Source: Bacteroidaceae bacterium
Lineage (GTDB): Bacteria; Bacteroidota; Bacteroidia; Bacteroidales; Bacteroidaceae
Length of the DNA: 64,000 nt
NCBI GenBank assembly: GCA_017933995.1
Contig: JAGBKI010000033.1
Location: 40,871-104,870, forward strand
Direction: 5' to 3'
The notes beneath the pieces were generated by a model. That model was not told where the DNA came from and made no database searches. It was given only the letters and a program-made list of their open reading frames with translations. The position numbers were made by a program, and so were the translations under genes. Position 1 is the first letter of the stretch. Each line of letters begins with the position of its first letter. Of this stretch, positions 41,564 to 48,336 are shown in pieces.

Positions 41564-42604
41564 ATGGCAAAGGAACTTTCTACCATTATCACCAACGCCG
41601 CCGAGGTGCGCGATGCCAGCGAGACGGCGGAGAATACCGCCGCACGTGTGGGCGGCGTACTGTGCGACCTGCTGGAACACTTCGTGCAGGTCGTCACGGC
41701 AGGGAACATCGCGCTCAAAGCCGACAGTAGCGGCACGGGCTTCACCGTGTCGTACTACAATGCGGCGGGGCAGAATACGACGCAGACGCTACTTCTGCCC
41801 GAAGTGAGCAACACCCTCAAAGGCTTGCTCACGCCCGCGATGCTCTCCAAACTCAACACCGCCTATTCGCAGTCCGCCACCAACAAGACGGACATCGCCA
41901 CGCGCAAGGCGGAAATCCAGGAACTCGAAAAGCGACTCAAAGGCACGTCGGATAACTCCAACGCCTTTTCCGATCCGTTCCTCTTTCTTGGCGATAAGGA
42001 TGGCATTGACGAGGTGAACGAAACGCTCGACGCGATTGTCGCCGAAGCCGCCGACCCCGAAACGAAGTTTACGGGGCATTGCGTCGTGGGGTTGAAAGGC
42101 ACGCGCTTCAATGTTCACACTTACGCCCTTCACTTTGCTACGGGGGATTTTGTGCAGTGTATTGAGGGCCCCGTAAAAACAGACAATACGGGACAGCCAC
42201 TTCGCCTTGCAACAAAATACGGTGTTTATTACCGACGTATTTCCAACTTCTATCCCTCGGCGTGGTCGCCATATTACGACCAAGTACCCGAAGCCACCGA
42301 GGAACACAGCGGCCTGCTGATGGACACCGAGAAGTGGTTCTTGAACTGTTTCCGCAACTACGGCGAAGTCAGTTCCAGCGCCGTTGCGGAAAACGCGGCT
42401 AAGTCGTCCACCTACTTTGAAGCGAACCGCCCGCTCATTATGTTCTACTACGACAAGGCGAAGAAGCAGTGCGGCTTGCTCATCTCGCTGCCTGCCGGTG
42501 AGAATATTCACGGGCAGACGCTTTTGCTCGGCGCAAATATCTACCGCCGCACTGTAACCGTCAGCGGCACGACATCCACGGCTACCGCTTGGACTGCGGT
42601 GTAA
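41564..42604 (+). CDS. phage tail-fibre or receptor-binding-like protein
   Basis: 346 residues. The N-terminus is helical and Ala/Thr-rich (ITNAAEVRDASETAENTAAR), followed by short repeats (NTAYSQSATNKTDIATRKAE) and beta-rich segments (YGVYYRRISNFYPSAWSPYY) ending in ANIYRRTVTVSGTTSTATAW. Such a helical stalk followed by a beta tip is typical of fibres. It stands between the cargo and the portal-like gene, an unusual place for a fibre. No named family is recognised, so the call is moderate. Confidence 0.5.
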   Translation: MAKELSTIITNAAEVRDASETAENTAARVGGVLCDLLEHFVQVVTAGNIALKADSSGTGFTVSYYNAAGQNTTQTLLLPEVSNTLKGLLTPAMLSKLNTAYSQSATNKTDIATRKAEIQELEKRLKGTSDNSNAFSDPFLFLGDKDGIDEVNETLDAIVAEAADPETKFTGHCVVGLKGTRFNVHTYALHFATGDFVQCIEGPVKTDNTGQPLRLATKYGVYYRRISNFYPSAWSPYYDQVPEATEEHSGLLMDTEKWFLNCFRNYGEVSSSAVAENAAKSSTYFEANRPLIMFYYDKAKKQCGLLISLPAGENIHGQTLLLGANIYRRTVTVSGTTSTATAWTAV

Positions 42605-42609
42605 AAAGA

Positions 42610-42688
42610 AAAGCCACGCCGAAAAACTAACAAGCCACCCGTTTTTCGAGATAAGCCACCATTTTTAAGAGAAAAGCCACGAGTTTTC
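42610..42688 (+). repeat. AAGCCAC repeat array before the portal-like gene
   Basis: Four AAGCCAC units spaced about 15-25 bases apart are joined by CGTTTTTCGAGA-like linkers. The stretch gaaaagccacgcc ... aaaactaacaagccacc is shared with 47775-47835 upstream of the second holin-like gene. Confidence 0.65.
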
Positions 42689-42689
42689 T

Positions 42690-44075
42690 ATGAAGCAAAA
42701 CACCGATAAACAATACACCCTCAAAGTCCCCGTCGGCACGACGGAACTCTTTGACCTTGGCACGGACGGCATCCTTGCCAGCGTCTCTACCGTGGAGGAC
42801 ACCACGGGCGTGTTCGACGACTGGCGGATGCAGTTCCGCCCCGTGCCGGGCTACCCAAACGAACTCTACGCGCCGTTCGGCGTGGACAACCAACTGCCGT
42901 ACAAAATCCGCGAACTCATCGGCAGCGATGAAGTCACGGCGCAAAACAAACTCTTCAACGTTCTCACCTGCTACGGCGCAGGGCTGCAACTGCAAGACGC
43001 AGTTTCGGGACAACCCACGAAGAACACCGACGCGCTCCGCTTTATGCGCCGCAATGCTTTGCCCTCATTCTATCTGGAGCAAATCACGGATATGAAGTAC
43101 TACTTCTATGCCGTGTGCATCGTCATTCTCTCGCAGGACGGCACGCGCATTAACCGCCTCGTACACAAAGACGCCTGCTTCTGCCGATTGCAACGCGCCG
43201 ACCGTCAAGGCCGAATCCGCCACGTCTATTACGCCAACTGGCAGTACCAATCGCCGCAGAAAGGCGAAGTAGAGCGCATACCCTTGCTGCGCGAACACGA
43301 CCCCATAGGCGACCTGATGGTCAAGATGGGGCGTGAACCAGGCACGGACGGACGCTGCTTCGTCCGCACCCCGCAGCGCAAGTTCGCCATTCTGCTGCGC
43401 TTCCCCACGGTGGGCTGTCAGTATTACCCCACGCCGTACTACGCCGCTATGTTTCGCGGCGGATCGTATGACGAGAAACGGCTTATCTCCGTGGCGAAGA
43501 ACGCCAAGATCCGCAACCACGCCAGCGTGAAGTACCAAGTCGAGGTAAACCGCGACTATTGGCAGAAGTTGATTTCAGAGGAGCGCATCACCGACCCGCT
43601 GAAACAGCGCGAGCGCATCAAGAAAGAGAAAGAGAACATCCGCGACTTCGTGGCGGGCGTTCACAACAGCGGCAAGGCGTGGATAACGGGTTTCTACGTG
43701 GATCCGATGGGACACGAGGTGCGCGACATCCGCGTGGTGAACATCGAGGGTACGAAAGAGGGCGGCGACTATGCCGATGACATCAACGTGGCCGCCAACA
43801 CACTGTGCTACGCCGACAACACGCACCCGAACCTCGTCGGGGCGGTGCCGGGCAAAAGTCAGCAGAACAACAGCGGAAGCGATAAACGGGAGTTGTTCAC
43901 GATGAAGCAGGCGATGGAAACCGCGTTCCACGACCTGCTGCTGCGTCCCCTCGAACTCGTCTGCGAGTTCAACGGCTGGGACGACATCGTGCCCACCGTC
44001 CCGATGATTATGCTCACCACGCTGGACGAGCATAAAGACGCGGAGCGCGTCAATGTTTCAACGTCCCAAAACTAA
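42690..44075 (+). CDS. portal-like phage head protein
   Basis: 461 residues. Beta-rich N-terminus (DKQYTLKVPVGTTELFDLG), a helical wing region (QITDMKYYFYAVCIVILSQD), a long helix with charged repeats (DPLKQRERIKKEKENIRDFV) and a C-terminal region with DNTHPNLVGAVPG and TMKQAMETAFHDLLLRPLEL. The last part resembles the C-terminal helical region of phage portals. Its size and place before connector-like genes agree. The portal role is inferred from pattern and context, not from a clear motif. Confidence 0.5.
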   Translation: MKQNTDKQYTLKVPVGTTELFDLGTDGILASVSTVEDTTGVFDDWRMQFRPVPGYPNELYAPFGVDNQLPYKIRELIGSDEVTAQNKLFNVLTCYGAGLQLQDAVSGQPTKNTDALRFMRRNALPSFYLEQITDMKYYFYAVCIVILSQDGTRINRLVHKDACFCRLQRADRQGRIRHVYYANWQYQSPQKGEVERIPLLREHDPIGDLMVKMGREPGTDGRCFVRTPQRKFAILLRFPTVGCQYYPTPYYAAMFRGGSYDEKRLISVAKNAKIRNHASVKYQVEVNRDYWQKLISEERITDPLKQRERIKKEKENIRDFVAGVHNSGKAWITGFYVDPMGHEVRDIRVVNIEGTKEGGDYADDINVAANTLCYADNTHPNLVGAVPGKSQQNNSGSDKRELFTMKQAMETAFHDLLLRPLELVCEFNGWDDIVPTVPMIMLTTLDEHKDAERVNVSTSQN

Positions 44076-44081
44076 ACCGCT

Positions 44082-44888
44082 ATGATAGAAATCTCCAAAG
44101 AAACTTTTGAGCAATATGTCCCCGCGTTCCGCGACTGCGAAGACGAAATCTTCCGCACCGTCGAACCGATGTTTGAACCCATTTACACCGACTTCGTGTC
44201 TGAGCAAATAGGCGAGATGTTCGACGTAATAGAAGACGAGAGCAACGACCTCGATGTGCTGCGCGAACGCTTGGCTTGCTACGTCTGCAAGCGCACGGCC
44301 TACGAAGCCCTGCCACACCTCGACCTTATCCTCACGCCCAACGGCTTTGCCGTGGTGAGCAACCAAAACCTTACCCCCGCCAGCCGCCAGCGCGTCTATG
44401 ACCTGCGCGAACGTCTGCGCCGCGAGAAATCGGACGCAAGGGATAAGGTGAAAGAGGAGTTTCTGCGGCAAGGCTTCGACTATGCCCCGAACCTCCTTTA
44501 CTCACCCACGCTGCTGAGGAAGTACGGCATCCGCACCCGCGACGGCAATCCCGTTTACGAAGAAGAACTGCAACTGCTCCAATCGGACATCGACGCAGCG
44601 CAGCACAAGGCGGCTATGCTCATCAGTGAGGAGCAGATGCAGGAAATACTCAACTCCTTTGACGGCAGCACCGACGAGTTAATAGAACTCTGCCGCCGCT
44701 TTATGGCAGCACATATCCGCCGCGACGACTACAACCTGCGCCTGCTTACGCACGAAGTCCAGGGCTATCTGAACCGCAATGCCGACACGCCGCTCCTTAG
44801 AGCCTACCGTGCCAGCAGCAAATATGAAGCCGACCATTTCCAACCCTACGAAAACCGCAAGAACGATGCCTGCTACTTTTTCGGATAG
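44082..44888 (+). CDS. phage connector-region protein (DUF6712-like)
   Basis: 268 acidic helical residues (KETFEQYVPAFRDCEDEIFR, PMFEPIYTDFVSEQIGEMFD, RERLACYVCKRTAYEALPHL). This pattern fits DUF6712-type head-tail joining proteins of Bacteroidales phages. The gene begins six bases after the portal-like gene and overlaps the next by 23 bases, so it is translated as part of a compact structural operon. Exact role unknown. Confidence 0.55.
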   Translation: MIEISKETFEQYVPAFRDCEDEIFRTVEPMFEPIYTDFVSEQIGEMFDVIEDESNDLDVLRERLACYVCKRTAYEALPHLDLILTPNGFAVVSNQNLTPASRQRVYDLRERLRREKSDARDKVKEEFLRQGFDYAPNLLYSPTLLRKYGIRTRDGNPVYEEELQLLQSDIDAAQHKAAMLISEEQMQEILNSFDGSTDELIELCRRFMAAHIRRDDYNLRLLTHEVQGYLNRNADTPLLRAYRASSKYEADHFQPYENRKNDACYFFG

Positions 44889-45615
44889 ATTAGAGATAGA
44901 AGTTCCCACCTCGTGGCAGGAACTTACCGACGACCAACTCTTGTTCGTCTATCGCCTGCTCGGTGAGGACGTGCCCACCGACCGCGTAATGATGTATGCT
45001 TTCCTCCGCTTCGCTGGGCTTCATATCCTGCGAAAGGAAGCCGACGGACGCATATATATAATAAGGAAAGGCACAACGGCCTATCCCGTCAGTCGGGACG
45101 ACCTTATCAGCGGAGCAATGCGGCTTGAATTTATCGGCCAGCCGTCGCCGTTTCCCTTACGGGTGGGAGTGTATAACGGGCATCGGGCTGTCAATCCCGA
45201 CCTCCGAGAGTTTCCCTTTGGTCACTATCTCCAAGTCGAGAACTACTTTCAAGCCTTCTTGCGGGATGGTAACGAACAGTGCCTTTCTGAAATCGCGTCG
45301 TTCCTTTACCCCGACTATCGGGGCGAAGTAGACAAGACGCTCCGTTACAACCTGCTTGCGTGGCTTTACGGTGTGAAGCAGTATTTCGCTTCCGAGTACC
45401 CCGACCTTTTCCGCCCTGCGGCGCGGAACAACGACGGGGAAGACGACTGGCCGGACATGAAGGCCATTACGGAAGCCGAAATCCGTGCCTTGAACGGCGG
45501 CGACATCACCAAGACGGACGCTATCCTCGCCGCCGACACCTTGGGCGCACTCGCTGAACTGAATGCGAAAGCGAGGGAAGCCGAAGAGCTTAACTCGCTT
45601 CGCAGTCGTCAGTGA
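44866..45615 (+). CDS. phage structural-operon protein of unknown function
   Basis: 249 residues from ATG 44866, overlapping the previous gene. Sequence features: RLEIEVPTSWQELTDDQLLF, RFAGLHILRKEADGRIYIIR, LRYNLLAWLYGVKQYFASEY, and an acidic helical C-terminus. Its TGA stop (45613-45615) is at the very edge of family-2 repeat 2C (TGAGCCTTGC), so the repeat may have set or replaced the original stop. No family recognised. Confidence 0.55.
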   Translation: MPATFSDRLEIEVPTSWQELTDDQLLFVYRLLGEDVPTDRVMMYAFLRFAGLHILRKEADGRIYIIRKGTTAYPVSRDDLISGAMRLEFIGQPSPFPLRVGVYNGHRAVNPDLREFPFGHYLQVENYFQAFLRDGNEQCLSEIASFLYPDYRGEVDKTLRYNLLAWLYGVKQYFASEYPDLFRPAARNNDGEDDWPDMKAITEAEIRALNGGDITKTDAILAADTLGALAELNAKAREAEELNSLRSRQ

Positions 45616-45616
45616 G

Positions 45617-45680
45617 CCTTGCAGTGCACGTCAGCCCGCCGCGTGATAGTGCGGCGTAGGCTGGGGCACGAAAAGCAAGG
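45617..45680 (+). repeat. palindromic repeat family 2, copy 2C
   Basis: Outer arms CCTTGC (45617-45622) and GCAAGG (45675-45680), inner GTGCAC/GGCACG, core GTCAGCCCGCCGC ... GCGGCGTAGGCTGG. The downstream edge AGGCGAACTAACT is shared with copy 2A. Confidence 0.85.
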
Positions 45681-45712
45681 CGAACTAACTAAATGCCAAA
45701 ACCTAAAAACCA

Positions 45713-46216
45713 ATGAATCCCAAAACGTTATTTGATTTTCACAGTTATCTCTACGCGCTAACAGAGAAAAACAAACTCGCGCGGCAGCACGGGTTCCTGC
45801 CTTGCTCTTGCAGTGGCATCGGTTATTTGGAAGACCTGCTTACAAACAACCGAAGCCACTCGGCCTTCGTCTGCCTGTCGGACACGACGGAGGACAGCAC
45901 CACCCGCAAAGGCGGTGGCTGGTTCAAGCGGCGCGTCTTCACCGTGTTCATCCTTTGCCGCTACAATACCCGAAGTCAGCAGGACTATCGGGACAAATTA
46001 GGAGTTTGCCGAGAACTGTTCCGCCAGTTGCACAGTCGCTTCCTCATCGACGAGCACGACTTGCAAAGCGACCTCGCGTTCCTTAATGTGCAGGATATAA
46101 GGTCGCGCGAGTTGGGCGGACAATTCCTAAACGGCTGCACGGGTTTATATTTTATGCTCGCTATCGACGAGCCAATAGACCTCCAATTCAACAAGGAAGA
46201 ATGGCTGATAACTTGA
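45713..46216 (+). CDS. phage tail-terminator-like or head-closure protein
   Basis: 167 residues. LARQHGFLPCSCSGIGYLED, LLTNNRSHSAFVCLSDTTED, RRVFTVFILCRYNTRSQQDY show an alpha/beta pattern like small tail-terminator or head-closure proteins. It overlaps the next gene by 16 bases and precedes the tape-measure remnant by two genes, which is the expected place. Family not confirmed. Confidence 0.5.
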   Translation: MNPKTLFDFHSYLYALTEKNKLARQHGFLPCSCSGIGYLEDLLTNNRSHSAFVCLSDTTEDSTTRKGGGWFKRRVFTVFILCRYNTRSQQDYRDKLGVCRELFRQLHSRFLIDEHDLQSDLAFLNVQDIRSRELGGQFLNGCTGLYFMLAIDEPIDLQFNKEEWLIT

Positions 46217-46728
46217 AGCAGCACCTTATCCGCACCTACTCGCGTGAGTGGTACGACAAGATGGTGGAAATCTGGCGCGACCGCCTGAACGTGATGGGCA
46301 TCCGTGATACGGGCGCACTGCGGCAGAGTGTCCGCCAAGGCACATTCAACATCGAAGACGCAGGCGGCGCAATGACATTCCTCTATCTGTCATACGGCAT
46401 ATATGTGGACTTAGGCGTAGGCAACGGCTATCGGCACGGCAACGGCGTAGCAGATCTGAACAGCCGCGCCAGCAGTCAGCCCGCCGCGCGTAGTGCGGCG
46501 AAGGCTGGGGCTGGCAAAAAAGCGGCTGTGAAGAACGGTGGTGACCTCCAAATCCTCAATCCGGTCTACCGACACGAACACAAACTCACACGTCAGCGGA
46601 AACGCCGTCCTTGGTTCAATGTGTCGTGGTTCATCTCCGTGCAGGTCTTAAAGGAGAAACTCGGAGAACTCATCGGAGAGGAATTTAGCGGTCTGTTTGA
46701 CAACCTTTTGAGCCGTGAAAGGGGCTAA
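46201..46728 (+). CDS. HK97 gp10-like minor tail protein with an in-frame palindromic insert
   Basis: 175 residues. The N-terminus (LIRTYSREWYDKMVEIWRDR, GALRQSVRQGTFNIEDAGGA) and C-terminus (RRPWFNVSWFISVQVLKEKL) fit small gp10-type tail proteins. Residues 89-109 (SRASSQPAARSAAKAGAGKK) are encoded by family-2 repeat 2D, which keeps the frame and adds an Ala-rich loop. The protein probably tolerates the insert in a surface loop, much as Rickettsia proteins tolerate palindromic elements. Confidence 0.6.
   Translation: MADNLKQHLIRTYSREWYDKMVEIWRDRLNVMGIRDTGALRQSVRQGTFNIEDAGGAMTFLYLSYGIYVDLGVGNGYRHGNGVADLNSRASSQPAARSAAKAGAGKKAAVKNGGDLQILNPVYRHEHKLTRQRKRRPWFNVSWFISVQVLKEKLGELIGEEFSGLFDNLLSRERG
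46462..46527 (+). repeat. palindromic repeat family 2, copy 2D (inside a gene)
   Basis: Outer arms AGCCGC (46462-46467) and GCGGCT (46522-46527), inner GCCAGC/GCTGGC. Core TCAGCCCGCCGC ... GCGGCGAAGGCTGG. It is 66 bases, a multiple of three, within an open frame. Confidence 0.85.
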
Positions 46729-46730
46729 TT

Positions 46731-46757
46731 CCGCTGTCTTTTAGGCAGCGGTTTTTT
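46731..46757 (+). terminator. terminator before the tape-measure remnant
   Basis: CCGCTG (46731-46736) pairs with CAGCGG (46746-46751), followed by TTTTTT. Confidence 0.75.
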
Positions 46758-46795
46758 CGTGCTTCCTTTGCTCATTCAAAAGCAAACGAAGCACT

Positions 46796-47053
46796 ATGAC
46801 CAGCACCGACATCAAGACCATTGAACTCATCGTGAACAGCGAGCAGGCAAAGAAGAAGTTAGACGAACTCAATGCCCGCTTGGTTACGATGAAGCAGAAG
46901 CGCGAGGTCTTTTGGCGCAAGGTGAGCGCAAAGGAAACTTGTTTACTTTGCCGAGCCGCAGCCCAAAAGTCTGTAAAGAAGCCCTGAACAAAGGCGACTC
47001 TCGCGGCCTGCAAGTCTACAGTAAAGAGATACAGAAAATCGAGCGCGCCTTTT
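46796..47053 (+). pseudogene. N-terminal fragment of the tape-measure gene, broken by palindromes
   Basis: TSTDIKTIELIVNSEQAKKK LDELNARLVTMKQKRE (46796-46906) continues as ALNKGDSRGLQVYSKEIQKI ERA from 46981, if 74 bases (46907-46980) holding repeat 1g are removed. The fragment is a charged coiled coil typical of the start of tape-measure proteins. After ERA the sequence runs into a hairpin (47054-47080) and family-3 copy 2. The rest of the N-terminal and central gene is gone; a C-terminal part appears at 50804. Confidence 0.75.
46909..46969 (-). repeat. palindromic repeat family 1, copy 1g
   Basis: Arms CTTTTGG (46909-46915) and CCAAAAG (46963-46969). Minus-strand core GCTGCGGCTCGGCAAAG, hairpin AAAC-aa-GTTT, then CTTTGCGCTCACCTTGC. 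It interrupts the tape-measure frame. Confidence 0.8.
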
Positions 47054-47080
47054 CGCACGGCGGCTCGATGCCGCCGTGCG
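47054..47080. repeat. perfect 11-base hairpin
   Basis: CGCACGGCGGC (47054-47064) and GCCGCCGTGCG (47070-47080) around tcgat. It is followed by GAAAGTCTGAG, the edge sequence shared with the composite insert at 33103-33251. Confidence 0.8.
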
Positions 47081-47098
47081 GAAAGTCTGAGCCGAAGC

Positions 47099-47148
47099 GT
47101 GCGCAGTCAAGCGAAGCGCGGGCAACGCTCGCGCCGCTTGGGGCGCAC
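47099..47148 (-). repeat. palindromic repeat family 3, copy 2
   Basis: Arms GTGCGC (47099-47104) and GCGCAC (47143-47148). The 38-base core read on the minus strand is identical to 33127-33164, whose arms are TTTTGC/GCAAAA. Confidence 0.85.
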
Positions 47149-47237
47149 ATAAAAGCGAGGCGAAGAAACTTCGTTTTGCTATCTCCCACCTTACAAAACG
47201 CCCCTCGTTTTTGTCTTTTCTGATTTTGCCCCCGTTT
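47149..47237. other. short stretch of unclear origin
   Basis: Between family-3 copy 2 and the HU leader. GCGAGGCGAAGAAACTTCG contains GAAG-aaa-CTTC. No gene is visible. It may be remaining tape-measure or foreign sequence. Confidence 0.3.
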
Positions 47238-47294
47238 CCGACCTTTGCAGCGGCTATTCCGGAAACGCTGTGCGCCGCGCACATTCGCGGCAAA
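47238..47294 (+). repeat. 57-base leader before HU gene, copy 2
   Basis: Identical to 25519-25575 over all 57 bases, while the HU genes downstream have diverged at many positions. Such identity suggests recent exchange or functional constraint. Confidence 0.8.
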
Positions 47295-47314
47295 ACATTC
47301 AAATCTTAACTAAT

Positions 47315-47719
47315 ATGCCAATCGCAATTAAATTTTCCCCGAAGAAAAGTCCGCTCACCAAGGAAGTGAGGTACTACGCCGTTCCCGAAACGCAAACGCC
47401 GCTCGACAAGGCGGAGTTTCTCGACCGAATGGAGAAGCGCAGCACGATGTCCAGTGCCGACGTGAAAGGTTGCCTCGATGCGCTGGAGTATGAACTCAAG
47501 CAAGCCCTCCTCGGCGGCAACGCTGTGCGCCTGGGCGACCTCGGCTCGTTCCACATCACCATCAAGAGCAAGGGCGCGGACACGCTCAAGAACGCCTCCG
47601 CCGACCTCATAGAGCGCGTGCGTGTGCAGTTCCGCCCCTCCGCCGCACTGATGCGCGATATGCAGACCGCGCCCACGGGCAAGGCTCGCTTCGTGCAGAA
47701 GACGGCCAAGACCTCCTAA
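47315..47719 (+). CDS. HU/IHF-like DNA-binding protein, copy 2
   Basis: 134 residues, clearly paralogous to the HU-like protein at 25595 (shared RMEKRSTMSSADVKGCLDAL, VRLGDLGSFHI, VQFRPSAALMRDMQTAPTGK), while the first 35 residues differ (KFSPKKSPLTKEVRYYAVPE). It sits inside the former tape-measure gene, followed by a second holin-like gene and a restriction-modification pair. The intact frame suggests it is still made, perhaps from the lysogen. Confidence 0.82.
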   Translation: MPIAIKFSPKKSPLTKEVRYYAVPETQTPLDKAEFLDRMEKRSTMSSADVKGCLDALEYELKQALLGGNAVRLGDLGSFHITIKSKGADTLKNASADLIERVRVQFRPSAALMRDMQTAPTGKARFVQKTAKTS

Positions 47720-47752
47720 GCCCTCCAGCCCGCCGTGGCTGAACTCCGAAAA

Positions 47753-47835
47753 GGCGTGGCTTTTCAGTTTTTCGAGAAAAGCCACGCCTTAAAACTAACA
47801 AGCCACCACTTTTTCGAGAAAAGCCACGAATTTTC
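47753..47835 (+). repeat. hairpin and AAGCCAC array before holin-like copy 2
   Basis: GGCGTGGCTTTT (47753-47764) pairs with GAAAAGCCACGCC (around 47777-47789). The AAACTAACAAGCCACC unit and CTTTTTCGAGAAAAGCCACG follow, as at 42610-42688. Confidence 0.65.
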
Positions 47836-47867
47836 AGTAAGTCCTAACCGTTAAAAATCAACAAGTT

Positions 47868-48161
47868 ATGCGAGATAAAATTACACCCTTAAAAGATTTG
47901 TTTTCAATGCTCACCGCCGCCGTGATGATAGCCTCTGGCGCGGGAATGTCGGTCTACAGCCTCATTGCCTACGGCGACATCCGCGCAGGCGTTTTGTTCT
48001 ACGTCGCGCAAGCCCTCATCTACGCGGGCACACTGCTCGGCGTCTCCGTCTATTGGAACGCCAAAGTGCAGCAAGCCTTGAAGGAGATGGAGTTGGTGCT
48101 TTCGCAGGATGCGGCCTTGATTGAAGCCGAGCGCGAACGCACCGCCGCGCCGCAGGCGTAA
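47868..48161 (+). CDS. holin-like membrane protein, copy 2
   Basis: 97 residues with the same two-helix layout as 26127-26462 (MLTAAVMIASGAGMSVYSLI and GVLFYVAQALIYAGTLLGVS) and an undisturbed C-terminus (LVLSQDAALIEAERERTAAP). It follows HU copy 2 and ends before a CCGCCGC-type terminator, repeating cassette copy 1. A holin or membrane accessory role is inferred. It shows what the copy-1 tail looked like before repeat 2A. Confidence 0.7.
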   Translation: MRDKITPLKDLFSMLTAAVMIASGAGMSVYSLIAYGDIRAGVLFYVAQALIYAGTLLGVSVYWNAKVQQALKEMELVLSQDAALIEAERERTAAPQA

Positions 48162-48195
48162 AACCACATAATCGGTAATGTTAATGTAAGCCAGT

Positions 48196-48232
48196 CCGCC
48201 GCCCGTCGTGATGACGCGCGGCGGGCGTTTTT
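48196..48232 (+). terminator. terminator after HU/holin cassette copy 2
   Basis: CCGCCGC (48196-48202) pairs with GCGGCGG (48218-48224), inner GTC/GAC, then a T-rich end. Confidence 0.75.
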
Positions 48233-48320
48233 GTCTGCGAAATCACTGCCACAGTAAGTGCACAAAACGAACACGGCGCAAATTGTCCCTTGCAAATGTC
48301 AAAAGTCCTATTATTTTCGC

Positions 48321-48328
48321 TAATTTTG
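48321..48328 (+). promoter_or_regulatory. -7 promoter box for the restriction-modification pair
   Basis: TAATTTTG fits TAnnTTTG, eight bases before the methyltransferase ATG, so the transcript would be nearly leaderless. Confidence 0.55.
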
Positions 48329-48336
48329 CAGGCGCA

